Notes under the pieces: generated by a model
Seen by the model: the letters and a program-made list of their open reading frames with translations, nothing else
What the model was told of the DNA's origin: nothing
Database searches by the model: none
Assembly: GCA_903914045.1 (NCBI GenBank)
Contig: CAIWNO010000095.1
Span: 1-8,374 of the forward strand
DNA from: an uncultured bacterium
GTDB lineage: Bacteria > Planctomycetota > Phycisphaerae > Phycisphaerales > SM1A02
Direction: 5' to 3'
Length of the DNA stretch: 8,374 nt
Translations under genes and position numbers: made by a program
Part shown: piece after piece, positions 1 through 6,219 of the stretch
How the letters are laid out: each line of letters starts with the position of its first letter
Position numbering within the stretch: position 1 is the stretch's first letter

Positions 1-2298
1 GGTCTCATCAATGCGGTTGAGAAGTTCAGGGCGCAAATGCTTTTTCAATTCTCCGCGCACATGCGCTTCAATGATTGAATCGGGCTGGCCTTTCTCGGTC
101 ATTTCCAAAATGGCTTGCGCGCCAATGTTGCTGGTCATGACGATAATGGTGTTGGTGAAATCAACGGTGCGGCCTTGACCGTCGGTCAGGCGGCCATCAT
201 CAAGCACTTGCAACAGGACATTGCTGACATCGGGGTGCGCCTTTTCCATTTCGTCAAACAAAATCACGGCGTACGGACGGCGACGAATCGCTTCCGTCAG
301 GCGGCCGCCTTCTTCGTAGCCCACATATCCCGGCGGCGCGCCGATGAGACGCGCAACGGAGTGTTGCTCCATGAACTCGCTCATGTCAATGCGCACCATG
401 GCGTCTTGGGTGTCGAACAAAAATTCCGCCAGCGCTTTGCACAGTTCGGTTTTGCCAACGCCAGTTGGACCTAGGAAAAGAAAGCTTCCAATGGGTCGAT
501 GCGCCTCGCCCAAACCCGCGCGACTTCTGCGCACAGCGTCGGCCACGCTTGTCACGGCTTCGGCTTGGCCAACCACGCGTTGCTGAAGGTGTTCCTCCAT
601 GCGCAATAATTTTTCGCGCTCGCTTTCAATCAAGCGGCTCACCGGAATGCCCGTCCATTTGGCCACAACATGCGCAATTTGTTCGGAGTCCACTTCTTCA
701 TGCACCAACGCGGCGCCCGTGGCAATGCGCGCATGCAGAGCGGCCGACGCTGTCTTAAGGCGCGCGTCAAGGTCGCGCATTTCGCCGTATTGAATGCGCG
801 CGGCTTTCTCAAGTTGGCCGGCGCGTTGCGCTTGCTCAAGTTCAGTGTTCTTGCGGTCCATTTCCAACTTGCACGCTTTGATGGCGTCCAAATCTTTTTT
901 CTCCAGCTCCCACTGTGCCGTGAGTTTTCTATTTTGATCTTGCAGACCCGCGAGCTCCGCTTCAATGGCGTCAAGGCGCTTTCGACTGTCGGAATCTTTT
1001 TCCAACTTCAACGCCTCGCGTTCAATTTCAAGACGCATGATGTCGCGGCGAATCACATCCAGCACCGCGGGCATGGAATCATTTTCAATACGCAGGCGGC
1101 TTGCGGCTTCGTCAATTAAATCAATGGCTTTGTCTGGAAGAAATCGATCCGCGATGTAGCGCTGACTCAGCGTGGCGGCCGACACAAGCGCGCCATCTTG
1201 AATGCGAACGCCGTGATGCGCTTCATAGCGATCCTTCAAGCCGCGCAAGATTGCAATTGTGTCCTCGACACTTGGTTCGCCAACAAACACGGGTTGAAAG
1301 CGGCGCGCGAACGCGGCGTCTTTTTCAATATGCTTACGATATTCCGCCAATGTGGTGGCGCCAATACAGCGCAATTCACCGCGAGAAAGCGCTGGTTTCA
1401 GCAAGTTGCCAGCGCTAGGTGAGCCCTCGGTTTGACCCGCGCCAACAATGGTGTGCAGTTCATCCATGAATAAAATAATCGAGCCTTCAGCGGCGGCCAC
1501 TTCGCGCAGCACGGCCTTGAGTCGCTCCTCAAACTCGCCGCGAAATTTCGCGCCCGCAAGCAGCGCGCCAACATCAAGCGACAGAATGCGCGCGTCCTTC
1601 ATGCTCTCGGGGCAATCGCCATTGATAATTCGAAGCGCCAAACCTTCCGCGATGGCGGTCTTACCAACGCCGGGCTCGCCAATCAGCACGGGATTATTTT
1701 TCGATCGACGACTGAGCACTTGCATGCAGCGGCGAATCTCCTCGTCGCGGCCAATCACTGGATCAATCTTTCCGGATTGCGCGCGCTCGGTCAGATCAAT
1801 GGCGTACTTCTTCAGCGCCTCCATGCCGCTCTCGGCGTTGGCGTCGTTGGCGCCAGTTGAACCACTGGCTTTGCGAATGGCTTCGATGGATTGCAGAATG
1901 CGCGAGTGAGTGACGCCCAGCGTGCTGAGCACTTCCTTGGCGGACGTTTTCGTTTCAGCCAACGCAAGTAACAGATGCTCGGTACTGACATAGGTGTCCT
2001 TCATGCGCTGCGCTTCACGCTCGGCGTCCGTGAGAATTTGTCCAAACGCAGTGCCAGGAGCGGCGTTGGCGCCTTGCACTTTTGGCATGCGTCGCAGTTC
2101 TGCCTCCGCCACATCGCGCACGCGGTTGGCGTCCACACCAGCGCGTTGCAAAATGCTGCTGGCAATTCCGTTTTTCTCCTCAACCACCGCAAGCAATAAA
2201 TGCAGGGGAGTGAGCTCGCCGTGGCCCGCCAAATTGGCTTGGCTAAGCGCGTTTTGAATGGCTTCTTGAGCCAAGGTTGTCAATTTGTCAGTTCGCAT
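1..2298 (-). CDS. clpB: ClpB (Hsp104-type) AAA+ disaggregase, C-terminus beyond window
   Basis: ATP-driven cytoplasmic chaperone that works with DnaK to pull polypeptides out of aggregates. The window holds 766 codons; about 100 residues of the usual 860-870 are missing at the left edge, including the AAA2 sensor-2 region. Visible order: Clp N-domain repeats (about 1-145); AAA1 with Walker A GEPGVGKT (207-214), pore loop AKFRGE (aromatic F252) and Walker B MDE (D279, E280); coiled-coil middle domain (about 405-530) containing IQYGEM; WTGIPV at 548; AAA2 with Walker A GPTGVGKT (610-617), pore loop GYVG (Y658), Walker B FDE (682-683) and the RPELLNRID arginine-finger region at the edge. A middle domain plus two AAA modules, without a ClpC/ClpA arrangement, makes it ClpB. 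Motif positions sit within a few residues of E. coli ClpB. The start is ATG with a Shine-Dalgarno. The pore-loop Phe in place of the usual Tyr is a mild, still aromatic change. No CIRCE element or other heat-shock operator was seen upstream. Confidence 0.97.
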   Translation of the reverse strand, partial: MRTDKLTTLAQEAIQNALSQANLAGHGELTPLHLLLAVVEEKNGIASSILQRAGVDANRVRDVAEAELRRMPKVQGANAAPGTAFGQILTDAEREAQRMKDTYVSTEHLLLALAETKTSAKEVLSTLGVTHSRILQSIEAIRKASGSTGANDANAESGMEALKKYAIDLTERAQSGKIDPVIGRDEEIRRCMQVLSRRSKNNPVLIGEPGVGKTAIAEGLALRIINGDCPESMKDARILSLDVGALLAGAKFRGEFEERLKAVLREVAAAEGSIILFMDELHTIVGAGQTEGSPSAGNLLKPALSRGELRCIGATTLAEYRKHIEKDAAFARRFQPVFVGEPSVEDTIAILRGLKDRYEAHHGVRIQDGALVSAATLSQRYIADRFLPDKAIDLIDEAASRLRIENDSMPAVLDVIRRDIMRLEIEREALKLEKDSDSRKRLDAIEAELAGLQDQNRKLTAQWELEKKDLDAIKACKLEMDRKNTELEQAQRAGQLEKAARIQYGEMRDLDARLKTASAALHARIATGAALVHEEVDSEQIAHVVAKWTGIPVSRLIESEREKLLRMEEHLQQRVVGQAEAVTSVADAVRRSRAGLGEAHRPIGSFLFLGPTGVGKTELCKALAEFLFDTQDAMVRIDMSEFMEQHSVARLIGAPPGYVGYEEGGRLTEAIRRRPYAVILFDEMEKAHPDVSNVLLQVLDDGRLTDGQGRTVDFTNTIIVMTSNIGAQAILEMTEKGQPDSIIEAHVRGELKKHLRPELLNRIDET

Positions 2299-2307
2299 TG
2301 TGTCAGG

Positions 2308-2313
2308 TCCTTT
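2308..2313 (-). promoter_or_regulatory. Shine-Dalgarno of clpB
   Basis: AAAGGA on the minus strand, nine bases before the clpB ATG. It fixes that start and shows that this genome does use Shine-Dalgarno sequences, which makes their absence at several other genes here meaningful. Confidence 0.8.
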
Positions 2314-2364
2314 CAATTAAGCTGGTCAGGCGTCCCCCAAGGGCGCATGCTGGGCTCTTTGGTT

Positions 2365-3309
2365 TTAGGTAGCAATCTGTGTGCCACTGTTCATCATGCG
2401 AACAGGGAAATGTGCGGGCAAAACTTCTGGGCGATTATTCAGCCAACTCACAAGCCAGGCAAACGCATCAACAAGTCGCGGGCCTGGTCTGTTGAACATT
2501 TGATTGCCGTCCACCACTGCGATCGCATTTGGTTTGTTGTCCATCACGGCTGGAAGCAAAGGCCACCACTTTGTCGCGCGCAGCACATCAAGTTCTTGCC
2601 ATGCGCGATCAAGCGAGAAGCCGCAGGGACAAATCACAATTCGCTCCGGCGCGGCGGCGATGATTTCTTCTGGCGAAAGCGCGCGACTGTTTGCATGCGC
2701 AACTTGCAACGAGTGTTGTCCGCCAGCCGCTTGAATAAGTTCGGGCGTCCAATGTCCGCCGCTAAATGGCGGATCGCACCACTCTAAAAACAGCACTTCT
2801 GGCCCAGGAATATAGGGATTTACGTAATCGACGGCGCTCCAATAGGCGCCACGCAATTCCACCATGGCGCGCTCAGCTTGTGCCTGCAAGTTCGCCGCTT
2901 CACCAATGACCAGCGCGTCGTCAAACATTTGCCAAATGCTCGCGGGGTTCAAACTCACCACGCGCGGCTTGGGCGAGATGTCGTTCGCAATGCGCTCCAC
3001 GGTGCGCATATCAATCGAACACACATCGCACAAATCTTGCGTCAAGATTACATCTGGCTTGAGCGAGCGAAGCAACTCCTCGTTCAGTTCATACAAACTT
3101 GCGCCACCACTTCCCGTTGCCAGCGCCGCGCGAACTTGCGCGTCAATGTCGGCGCTGCTTGCGGCGTGCGTAATTTGTTTGGTCAAGATGGGGCGGTCTT
3201 GGATTTCCGGCGGATAGTCGCACTCATGGCTTCGACCCACCAAAAATGTGGCGCCGCCAATGCGGCACAAAAGTTCCGTGGCTGATGGAAGCAGGCTGAC
3301 AATGCGCAT
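2365..3309 (-). CDS. BtuF-like cobalamin-binding-fold protein, cytoplasmic form
   Basis: 314 residues of the periplasmic-binding-protein class III fold (BtuF/FepB type, PF01497). It starts directly at the first beta strand, MRIVSLLPSATE, with no signal peptide or lipobox, so it is probably cytosolic. It resembles the widespread stand-alone branch annotated as cobalamin-binding protein. Family marks: SHECDYP (27-33), LTQDLCDVC (C94, C97), LEWCDPPFSGGHW (C178), GG at 196-197 and ICPCGF (C227, C229). These clustered cysteines are typical of this branch and absent from classical BtuF. No BtuC, BtuD or TonB gene is adjacent, so transport is not supported; binding of a corrinoid or metal cofactor is an inference. 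There is no Shine-Dalgarno, and TAGCAT lies six bases before the ATG, so the mRNA may be leaderless. clpB follows 66 bases downstream on the same strand with no clear terminator between, so read-through is possible. Confidence 0.85.
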   Translation of the reverse strand: MRIVSLLPSATELLCRIGGATFLVGRSHECDYPPEIQDRPILTKQITHAASSADIDAQVRAALATGSGGASLYELNEELLRSLKPDVILTQDLCDVCSIDMRTVERIANDISPKPRVVSLNPASIWQMFDDALVIGEAANLQAQAERAMVELRGAYWSAVDYVNPYIPGPEVLFLEWCDPPFSGGHWTPELIQAAGGQHSLQVAHANSRALSPEEIIAAAPERIVICPCGFSLDRAWQELDVLRATKWWPLLPAVMDNKPNAIAVVDGNQMFNRPGPRLVDAFAWLVSWLNNRPEVLPAHFPVRMMNSGTQIAT

Positions 3310-3315
3310 TGGTGA

Positions 3316-3321
3316 ATGCTA
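3316..3321 (-). promoter_or_regulatory. Candidate -10 element (TAGCAT) for leaderless transcription of the BtuF-like gene
   Basis: TAGCAT on the minus strand is followed by exactly six bases (TCACCA) and then the ATG at 3309. Transcription would then start at or next to the A of the ATG. No recognisable -35 at 16-18 bp. The same geometry occurs at 5029-5034 and 5062-5067. Confidence 0.45.
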
Positions 3322-3372
3322 GGAAATGCGTTGCCCACGCGCATGAGTGGTTTCACAAAATATAAATCACTG

Positions 3373-3408
3373 AAATAAAAACGCCCCAACATTTGGAGCA
3401 GTGGGGCG
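3373..3408 (-). terminator. Rho-independent terminator of tRNA-Gln
   Basis: On the minus strand CGCCCCA (3408-3402) pairs perfectly with TGGGGCG (3388-3382) around a 13-base loop, followed at once by TTTTTATTT. It lies 25 bases beyond the tRNA 3' end and in front of the BtuF-like gene. It should insulate that gene and clpB from tRNA transcription. Confidence 0.88.
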
Positions 3409-3433
3409 CTTGCAATGTAGAAATGTTCTGAAA

Positions 3434-3504
3434 TTGGGAATCCTAGATTCGAACTAGGACTAACTGAGTCAGAGTCAGTCGTGCTACCGTTACACCAATC
3501 CCCA
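3434..3504 (-). tRNA. tRNA-Gln (anticodon CUG)
   Basis: A 71-base cloverleaf on the minus strand. The acceptor TGGGGAT pairs with ATTCCCA (one G-T wobble). The D stem is GTGT/GCAC with loop AACGGTA. The anticodon stem is ACTGA/TCAGT with loop CTCTGAC, giving anticodon CTG, which reads CAG. The variable loop is the short TAGT; the T arm is CCTAG-TTCGAAT-CTAGG. The discriminator is A, and CCA is not encoded (ATT follows), so CCA must be added by nucleotidyltransferase. The U1-A72 first pair is usual for bacterial tRNA-Gln. Confidence 0.96.
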
Positions 3505-3529
3505 AATGAATCACGCAACGTGAATTCAC

Positions 3530-3538
3530 AGTCTAGCA
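3530..3538 (-). promoter_or_regulatory. Candidate extended -10 promoter of tRNA-Gln
   Basis: TGCTAGACT on the minus strand is an extended -10 (TG-n-TAGACT), 25 bases before the mature tRNA 5' end, predicting a 5' leader of about 19 bases for RNase P. The best -35 at 17 bp is CAGAAA, which is poor. The hexamer TAGACT is identical to the one before the PDZ lipoprotein gene. Otherwise the 97-base gap 3505-3601 holds no other feature I can support; no terminator for the transporter gene is visible there. Confidence 0.45.
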
Positions 3539-3601
3539 GGACTTTCAGGGCATTTCTGAGCAGTTTTATGGCGGCAAGAGCAATGCGCGTTGACGACTGA
3601 A

Positions 3602-4516
3602 TCACAATGACGCGTTGGTTTGGGCGCTGTTCTTCGCTGACTTGCGACCCAAAAGTTGCGACACCAAAATACCGGCCAGCATGAGCCCGCATCCCAAATA
3701 TTCGCGGCTACTGAGGCGTTCTGAAATTAGAAACGCGCCCGCGATCGCCGCGAATGGACTTTCCATGCTCAATAAAATCGCGGCGTGCGTTGGCGGAGCT
3801 GTGCGTTGTCCAACCACCTGCAACGTGAACGCCACCGCAACGGCAAGCGCGCCCAAATACACCAAGGACATCCACGCGCTTGAAACATGCGACCACTCTG
3901 GAAGTCCGTTGCGCATCATGAATATGAACGCGATCAATCCTGTGACAAGAAATTGCACCGCGGCAAGTTCAATGGGGTCGCAGCGCGGCGCGTATCGCCC
4001 AATGATTAACACATGAATGGCCCAGACGACCGCGCAGCCCAGCACCAGCAAGTCGCCGCGGCTCATGTGCAATTCCGCGCTGACGCTGAGCAAATACAAA
4101 CCGACCGTGGCCAATGTCACGCCAAGCCACGCCGACCAGCCAACGCGTTGGCCAAACAGCAAGCCAATTAACGGAACAAATAACACATACAAACCCGTGA
4201 TAAAACCAGCGCTGCTTGCGGTGGTGCTTTCAATGCCTTTTTGCTGTAAATAGGCGGCAATCAGCATGGCCAGCCCCGCGAATAGTCCGCCGCTCCAAAG
4301 CAGCGCGCCTGGCGAGGACGCATTCACTCCGCGCGCGCGCCGAACAATAATCAACGGCGCCAAGATTGCGGCGCCCATAAGAAAACGAATGGCCATGATT
4401 GAAAGCGCATCCAAACTTTTTGCGGCATTTTGTTGCGCCACAAATGCCACGCCCCAAATCAACGAAGCCAACAGCAGCAGCACGTCCGCTCGAATTGTTT
4501 CTCGGCGCACAATCAC
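3602..4516 (-). CDS. EamA/DMT-family membrane transporter
   Basis: 304 residues from a GTG start. Inner-membrane member of the drug/metabolite transporter superfamily with about ten membrane segments in two EamA repeats. The first repeat opens with LLLLASLIWGVAFVAQQNA, the second with GDLLVLGCAVVWAIHVL. The second repeat carries the typical close MESPFAAIAGAFLISERL, and the C-terminus is a short basic cytoplasmic tail. The substrate cannot be told; members export amino acids, nucleotides or metabolites. Start choice: an in-frame ATG at 4618 would add 34 Arg-rich, non-hydrophobic residues and overlap the lipoprotein gene by 106 bases. The GTG at 4516 sits in a GTGA overlap with the lipoprotein stop, the usual sign of translational coupling, and puts the first membrane helix near residue 11. 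A second GTG lies at 4510. Confidence 0.9.
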   Translation of the reverse strand: MIVRRETIRADVLLLLASLIWGVAFVAQQNAAKSLDALSIMAIRFLMGAAILAPLIIVRRARGVNASSPGALLWSGGLFAGLAMLIAAYLQQKGIESTTASSAGFITGLYVLFVPLIGLLFGQRVGWSAWLGVTLATVGLYLLSVSAELHMSRGDLLVLGCAVVWAIHVLIIGRYAPRCDPIELAAVQFLVTGLIAFIFMMRNGLPEWSHVSSAWMSLVYLGALAVAVAFTLQVVGQRTAPPTHAAILLSMESPFAAIAGAFLISERLSSREYLGCGLMLAGILVSQLLGRKSAKNSAQTNASL

Positions 4517-5022
4517 GGTTTGTGGTGCGGGCAATGCACGGGGCCTTGCGCCATCAGCGCCTCGTCGGAATCTAGATTCAGCGTGGCGTTCACGGTCAGA
4601 AATGCATTTGGCTCGCAACTGAAACCAGTCGGTAGTGGAAGTTCAATGAGATAGCAGCGGCTGACCGAATCCCAGCGCTGATTGTTCACGCTGATGTCCT
4701 CCAAATCGTATCTGCAAGAATTGGATGTGCTGGATTTCGGATCTGCAACATTCAACCGCAGAATGCCAACGGACCGAGTTGTTTGGTCGTCTTGATCAAG
4801 GCATTCGATATAAATAGCCACCACGGGCGTCTTGTCAGTGGCGCGCAGCGGAAAGTAACTCATCGGGTGCACAATGATTTTTCTAGGACGAAACGGCCAA
4901 CAATCTTTGGTGGGCAACGCCGCGGTTTCGATCTCGGTCAGCGCGGTTGAATCCGTATTGGTGGTTTGACACGCCGCAATCAAGCAGCAAATCAGCAGGG
5001 CAATCACTGGCAACGCTTTCAT
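4513..5022 (-). CDS. Small secreted lipoprotein of unknown function
   Basis: 169 residues. The N-terminus MKALPVIALLICCLIAAC is a type II signal peptide with lipobox IAAC and lipidated C18. After a short polar linker comes one beta-rich domain (about 45-160) with IIVHPMSYFPL at 49-59 and a segment around 80-92 (QTTRSVGILRLNV). Six further cysteines (41, 74, 103, 123, 136, 164) could form disulfides outside the cytoplasm. I faintly recall planctomycete lipoproteins with a similar 'hHPLSR...G.LRV' layout, but cannot confirm it and assign no function. The gene heads a two-gene unit with the DMT transporter (GTGA overlap). It has no Shine-Dalgarno; TATGCT lies six bases before the ATG. It is divergent from the PDZ lipoprotein across 51 bases. 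Confidence 0.85.
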   Translation of the reverse strand: MKALPVIALLICCLIAACQTTNTDSTALTEIETAALPTKDCWPFRPRKIIVHPMSYFPLRATDKTPVVAIYIECLDQDDQTTRSVGILRLNVADPKSSTSNSCRYDLEDISVNNQRWDSVSRCYLIELPLPTGFSCEPNAFLTVNATLNLDSDEALMAQGPVHCPHHKP

Positions 5023-5028
5023 GCATTC

Positions 5029-5034
5029 AGCATA
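5029..5034 (-). promoter_or_regulatory. Candidate -10 element (TATGCT) of the lipoprotein-transporter unit
   Basis: TATGCT on the minus strand, then GAATGC, then the ATG at 5022. The spacing and nearly the same flank occur on the other side of the divergent region (TAGACT, GAGTGC, ATG). No convincing -35. Confidence 0.5.
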
Positions 5035-5036
5035 AC

Positions 5037-5057
5037 GCTCAAACGAAATACATGAGC
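5037..5057. repeat. Inverted repeat centred in the divergent promoter region
   Basis: GCTCA (5037-5041) and TGAGC (5053-5057) are perfect inverted 5-mers separated by 11 bases, centred at 5047, the middle of the 51-base gap between the two divergent start codons. A dimeric regulator bound here would lie beside both -10 elements. The arms are short, so chance is possible. Confidence 0.3.
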
Positions 5058-5061
5058 ACGC

Positions 5062-5067
5062 TAGACT
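5062..5067 (+). promoter_or_regulatory. Candidate -10 element (TAGACT) of the PDZ lipoprotein gene
   Basis: TAGACT, six bases (GAGTGC), then ATG at 5074, so the predicted transcription start coincides with the ATG. No Shine-Dalgarno at a usable distance and no clear -35. Confidence 0.5.
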
Positions 5068-5073
5068 GAGTGC

Positions 5074-5784
5074 ATGAAGACTTCACACCTGCTTTGTTTG
5101 GGCGCCACAATCATGTCCGCATTCTTTATGGGCTGTAACACGCTCACCACTTCAAACACCGCGCCTGGCACGCCAGCGCAAACGTCAGCCAATCAACCGC
5201 CGGCGACCAACGCCGCGCAATCCACTGAAGGACCTCGCCCCGCATTTTTAACGCCACGCTCCGACGGAACCTATGTTGATGTCAATGGTCGAGTGCTTGT
5301 GCCGCCAACCGTGATGTTGGGATTGACCATGGAGCAACCGGGAAAGGCCTTGTGCAAGCATTTGAATATCAATCCAGCGCGCACCACGTTGCTTGTGGAC
5401 ATTATTCCGGGTTTGCCTGGCGACAAGGCGGGGCTTGAGGATCACGACATTGTGATTGCCGTTGATGGTTCGCCAAATGCAAGCACCAACGACATTCGCA
5501 ACCTATTGAAGAAGATGAAGCCGGGCGACACGATTACATTCATGATTCAACGCGGCAGTGAAAAGAAATCGGTCAAGCTGACAACGGTGCCGTGGATCGC
5601 CGAGCACATGGTGCGGCCGCTTCACGCTGGTTCATTCATGCCACCAAATCTGTCAAGCGCCGCCGAGCGCGAGGAAGTCCCACGCGAACTGATGCCAGTG
5701 ATTGATCGCTTGAACCACATTGAGCAACAATTGAAGGAAATTCAAGCGGAATTGAAGAAATCTCCGCAAGCAACTCCGCGCTGA
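5074..5784 (+). CDS. PDZ-domain lipoprotein
   Basis: 236 residues. The N-terminal signal sequence ends in FFMGC, giving lipid-anchored C21; Phe at -3 is atypical for a lipobox, so plain secretion is possible. Residues 22-58 are a Thr/Ala/Pro/Asn/Gln-rich disordered linker. Residues about 82-172 form a PDZ domain of the DegP/CtpA kind: LGLTMEQ, the central VDIIPGLPGDKAGLEDHDIV, then AVDG and the helix with LLKKMKPGDTI. Residues 203-229 form an amphipathic helix (LMPVIDRLNHIEQQLKEIQ), a likely coiled coil for oligomer formation or partner binding. There is no protease domain, so it is probably an envelope scaffold or substrate-binding adaptor rather than an enzyme; this is inferred. It is monocistronic, divergent from the other lipoprotein, and runs convergently into the region before the 86-residue gene. 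Confidence 0.88.
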   Translation: MKTSHLLCLGATIMSAFFMGCNTLTTSNTAPGTPAQTSANQPPATNAAQSTEGPRPAFLTPRSDGTYVDVNGRVLVPPTVMLGLTMEQPGKALCKHLNINPARTTLLVDIIPGLPGDKAGLEDHDIVIAVDGSPNASTNDIRNLLKKMKPGDTITFMIQRGSEKKSVKLTTVPWIAEHMVRPLHAGSFMPPNLSSAAEREEVPRELMPVIDRLNHIEQQLKEIQAELKKSPQATPR

Positions 5785-5785
5785 T

Positions 5786-5920
5786 TCACGCCACGTTTGA
5801 ATGGGTCATTGTGCAATGCGGACAGTGAACTGCGCAGGCGTGCGCTTGTTGGTTCTTGCTGAACATTTTGCAGATGTTATTGCTGACGTGCTTGCCACAT
5901 TCTGACTGAAGTGATTTGGC
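5786..5920 (-). CDS. Possible Cys/His-rich microprotein, start codon missing
   Basis: A 44-codon open frame on the minus strand between a TGA at 5921-5923 and a TGA at 5786-5788, one base beyond the PDZ gene stop. It has five Cys in the pattern C8-x8-C17-x11-C29-x3-C33-x2-C36 and five His (11, 27, 32, 35, 40), including ECGKHVSNNICK and ACAVHCPHC, which looks like a small zinc-binding fold. No ATG, GTG or TTG precedes C8 in frame; the only ATG is codon 19 (26 residues, 5786-5866), which would lose two cysteines. A TTG at 5924, in a neighbouring frame, could reach it with one indel, so a decayed gene or sequencing error is possible. A second minus-strand frame is also open here but has no such composition. 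I do not recognise the family. Apart from this, 5785-5937 holds nothing I can support. Confidence 0.33.
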   Translation of the reverse strand, partial: AKSLQSECGKHVSNNICKMFSKNQQAHACAVHCPHCTMTHSNVA

Positions 5921-5937
5921 TCAATACGTTGGCGAAA

Positions 5938-6198
5938 TTATGTGGCGGCGACAAGTTCAATCACGCTGTACTGATCCAAATTCAGCGTGACCAATTCACC
6001 ATCATCAAGGCGAATTTCAAGTCGATCCAACCACACTTTGTCATCGCGGCCATGCACAAACCAAGAGCCAGTCTTGGATTGTTGATAGCGCACCACGACG
6101 CCTTCCATGGTTGTGGTCCACACATCATGCGTCTGCGCATATTGCTGCGTCACTCGAACGCGGGTTCCGGCGGACATGGCTGGTGCTTCAAGAGACAT
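5938..6198 (-). CDS. Conserved-looking 86-residue protein of unknown function
   Basis: A soluble, mostly beta-strand protein with no signal peptide or membrane segment. Residues 11-17 (GTRVRVT) and 31-38 (MEGVVVRY) read as strands of a small barrel. A strongly patterned core follows, KTGSWFVHG (42-50) and KVWLDRLEIRLDDGE (54-68), then NLDQYSVIEL at the end. The Trp/His/Asp-rich core looks like a real constrained family, perhaps SH3-like, but I can give no function. The gene begins 21 bases after the M16 homolog stop, so it is probably the last gene of the dapB unit. The start is uncertain: ATG at 6198 has no Shine-Dalgarno, and a second ATG is codon 8. A perfect TATAAT at 6202-6207 lies three bases before the first ATG; if used, it would start transcription just past that ATG and favour codon 8. 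Confidence 0.78.
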   Translation of the reverse strand: MSLEAPAMSAGTRVRVTQQYAQTHDVWTTTMEGVVVRYQQSKTGSWFVHGRDDKVWLDRLEIRLDDGELVTLNLDQYSVIELVAAT

Positions 6199-6219
6199 GG
6201 GATTATAAGTGTAGCGAAC

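Noticed and set aside
1448..1909. 153-codon Ser/Arg-rich frame on the plus strand
   Set aside because: Shadow of the clpB AAA1 module in the opposite direction.
2331..2347. GCG-T-CCC/GGGCGC hairpin between the BtuF-like gene and clpB
   Set aside because: The stem is bulged and no T tract follows on the minus strand, so it does not support a terminator or operator.
2200..2787. 195-codon open frame on the plus strand
   Set aside because: Antisense to the clpB start and the BtuF-like gene, both of which carry clear family motifs.
3183..3692. 169-codon open frame on the minus strand
   Set aside because: It runs through the tRNA-Gln gene and its terminator and overlaps two real genes.
5832..5845. 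GCGCA-GGCG-TGCGC hairpin after the PDZ gene, followed by TTGTTGGTTCTT
   Set aside because: Only a 5-bp stem with an interrupted T tract; too weak to call a terminator, and it falls within the Cys/His-rich frame.
5921..5923. TGA before the Cys-rich frame read as selenocysteine
   Set aside because: The frame upstream of the TGA has no start and no family resemblance, and no SECIS-like hairpin was evident.
6202..6207. Perfect TATAAT on the minus strand before the 86-residue gene
   Set aside because: Not listed as a promoter: there is no -35 at 16-18 bp, and a start seven bases on would fall past the first ATG. It is kept only as a note on start choice.
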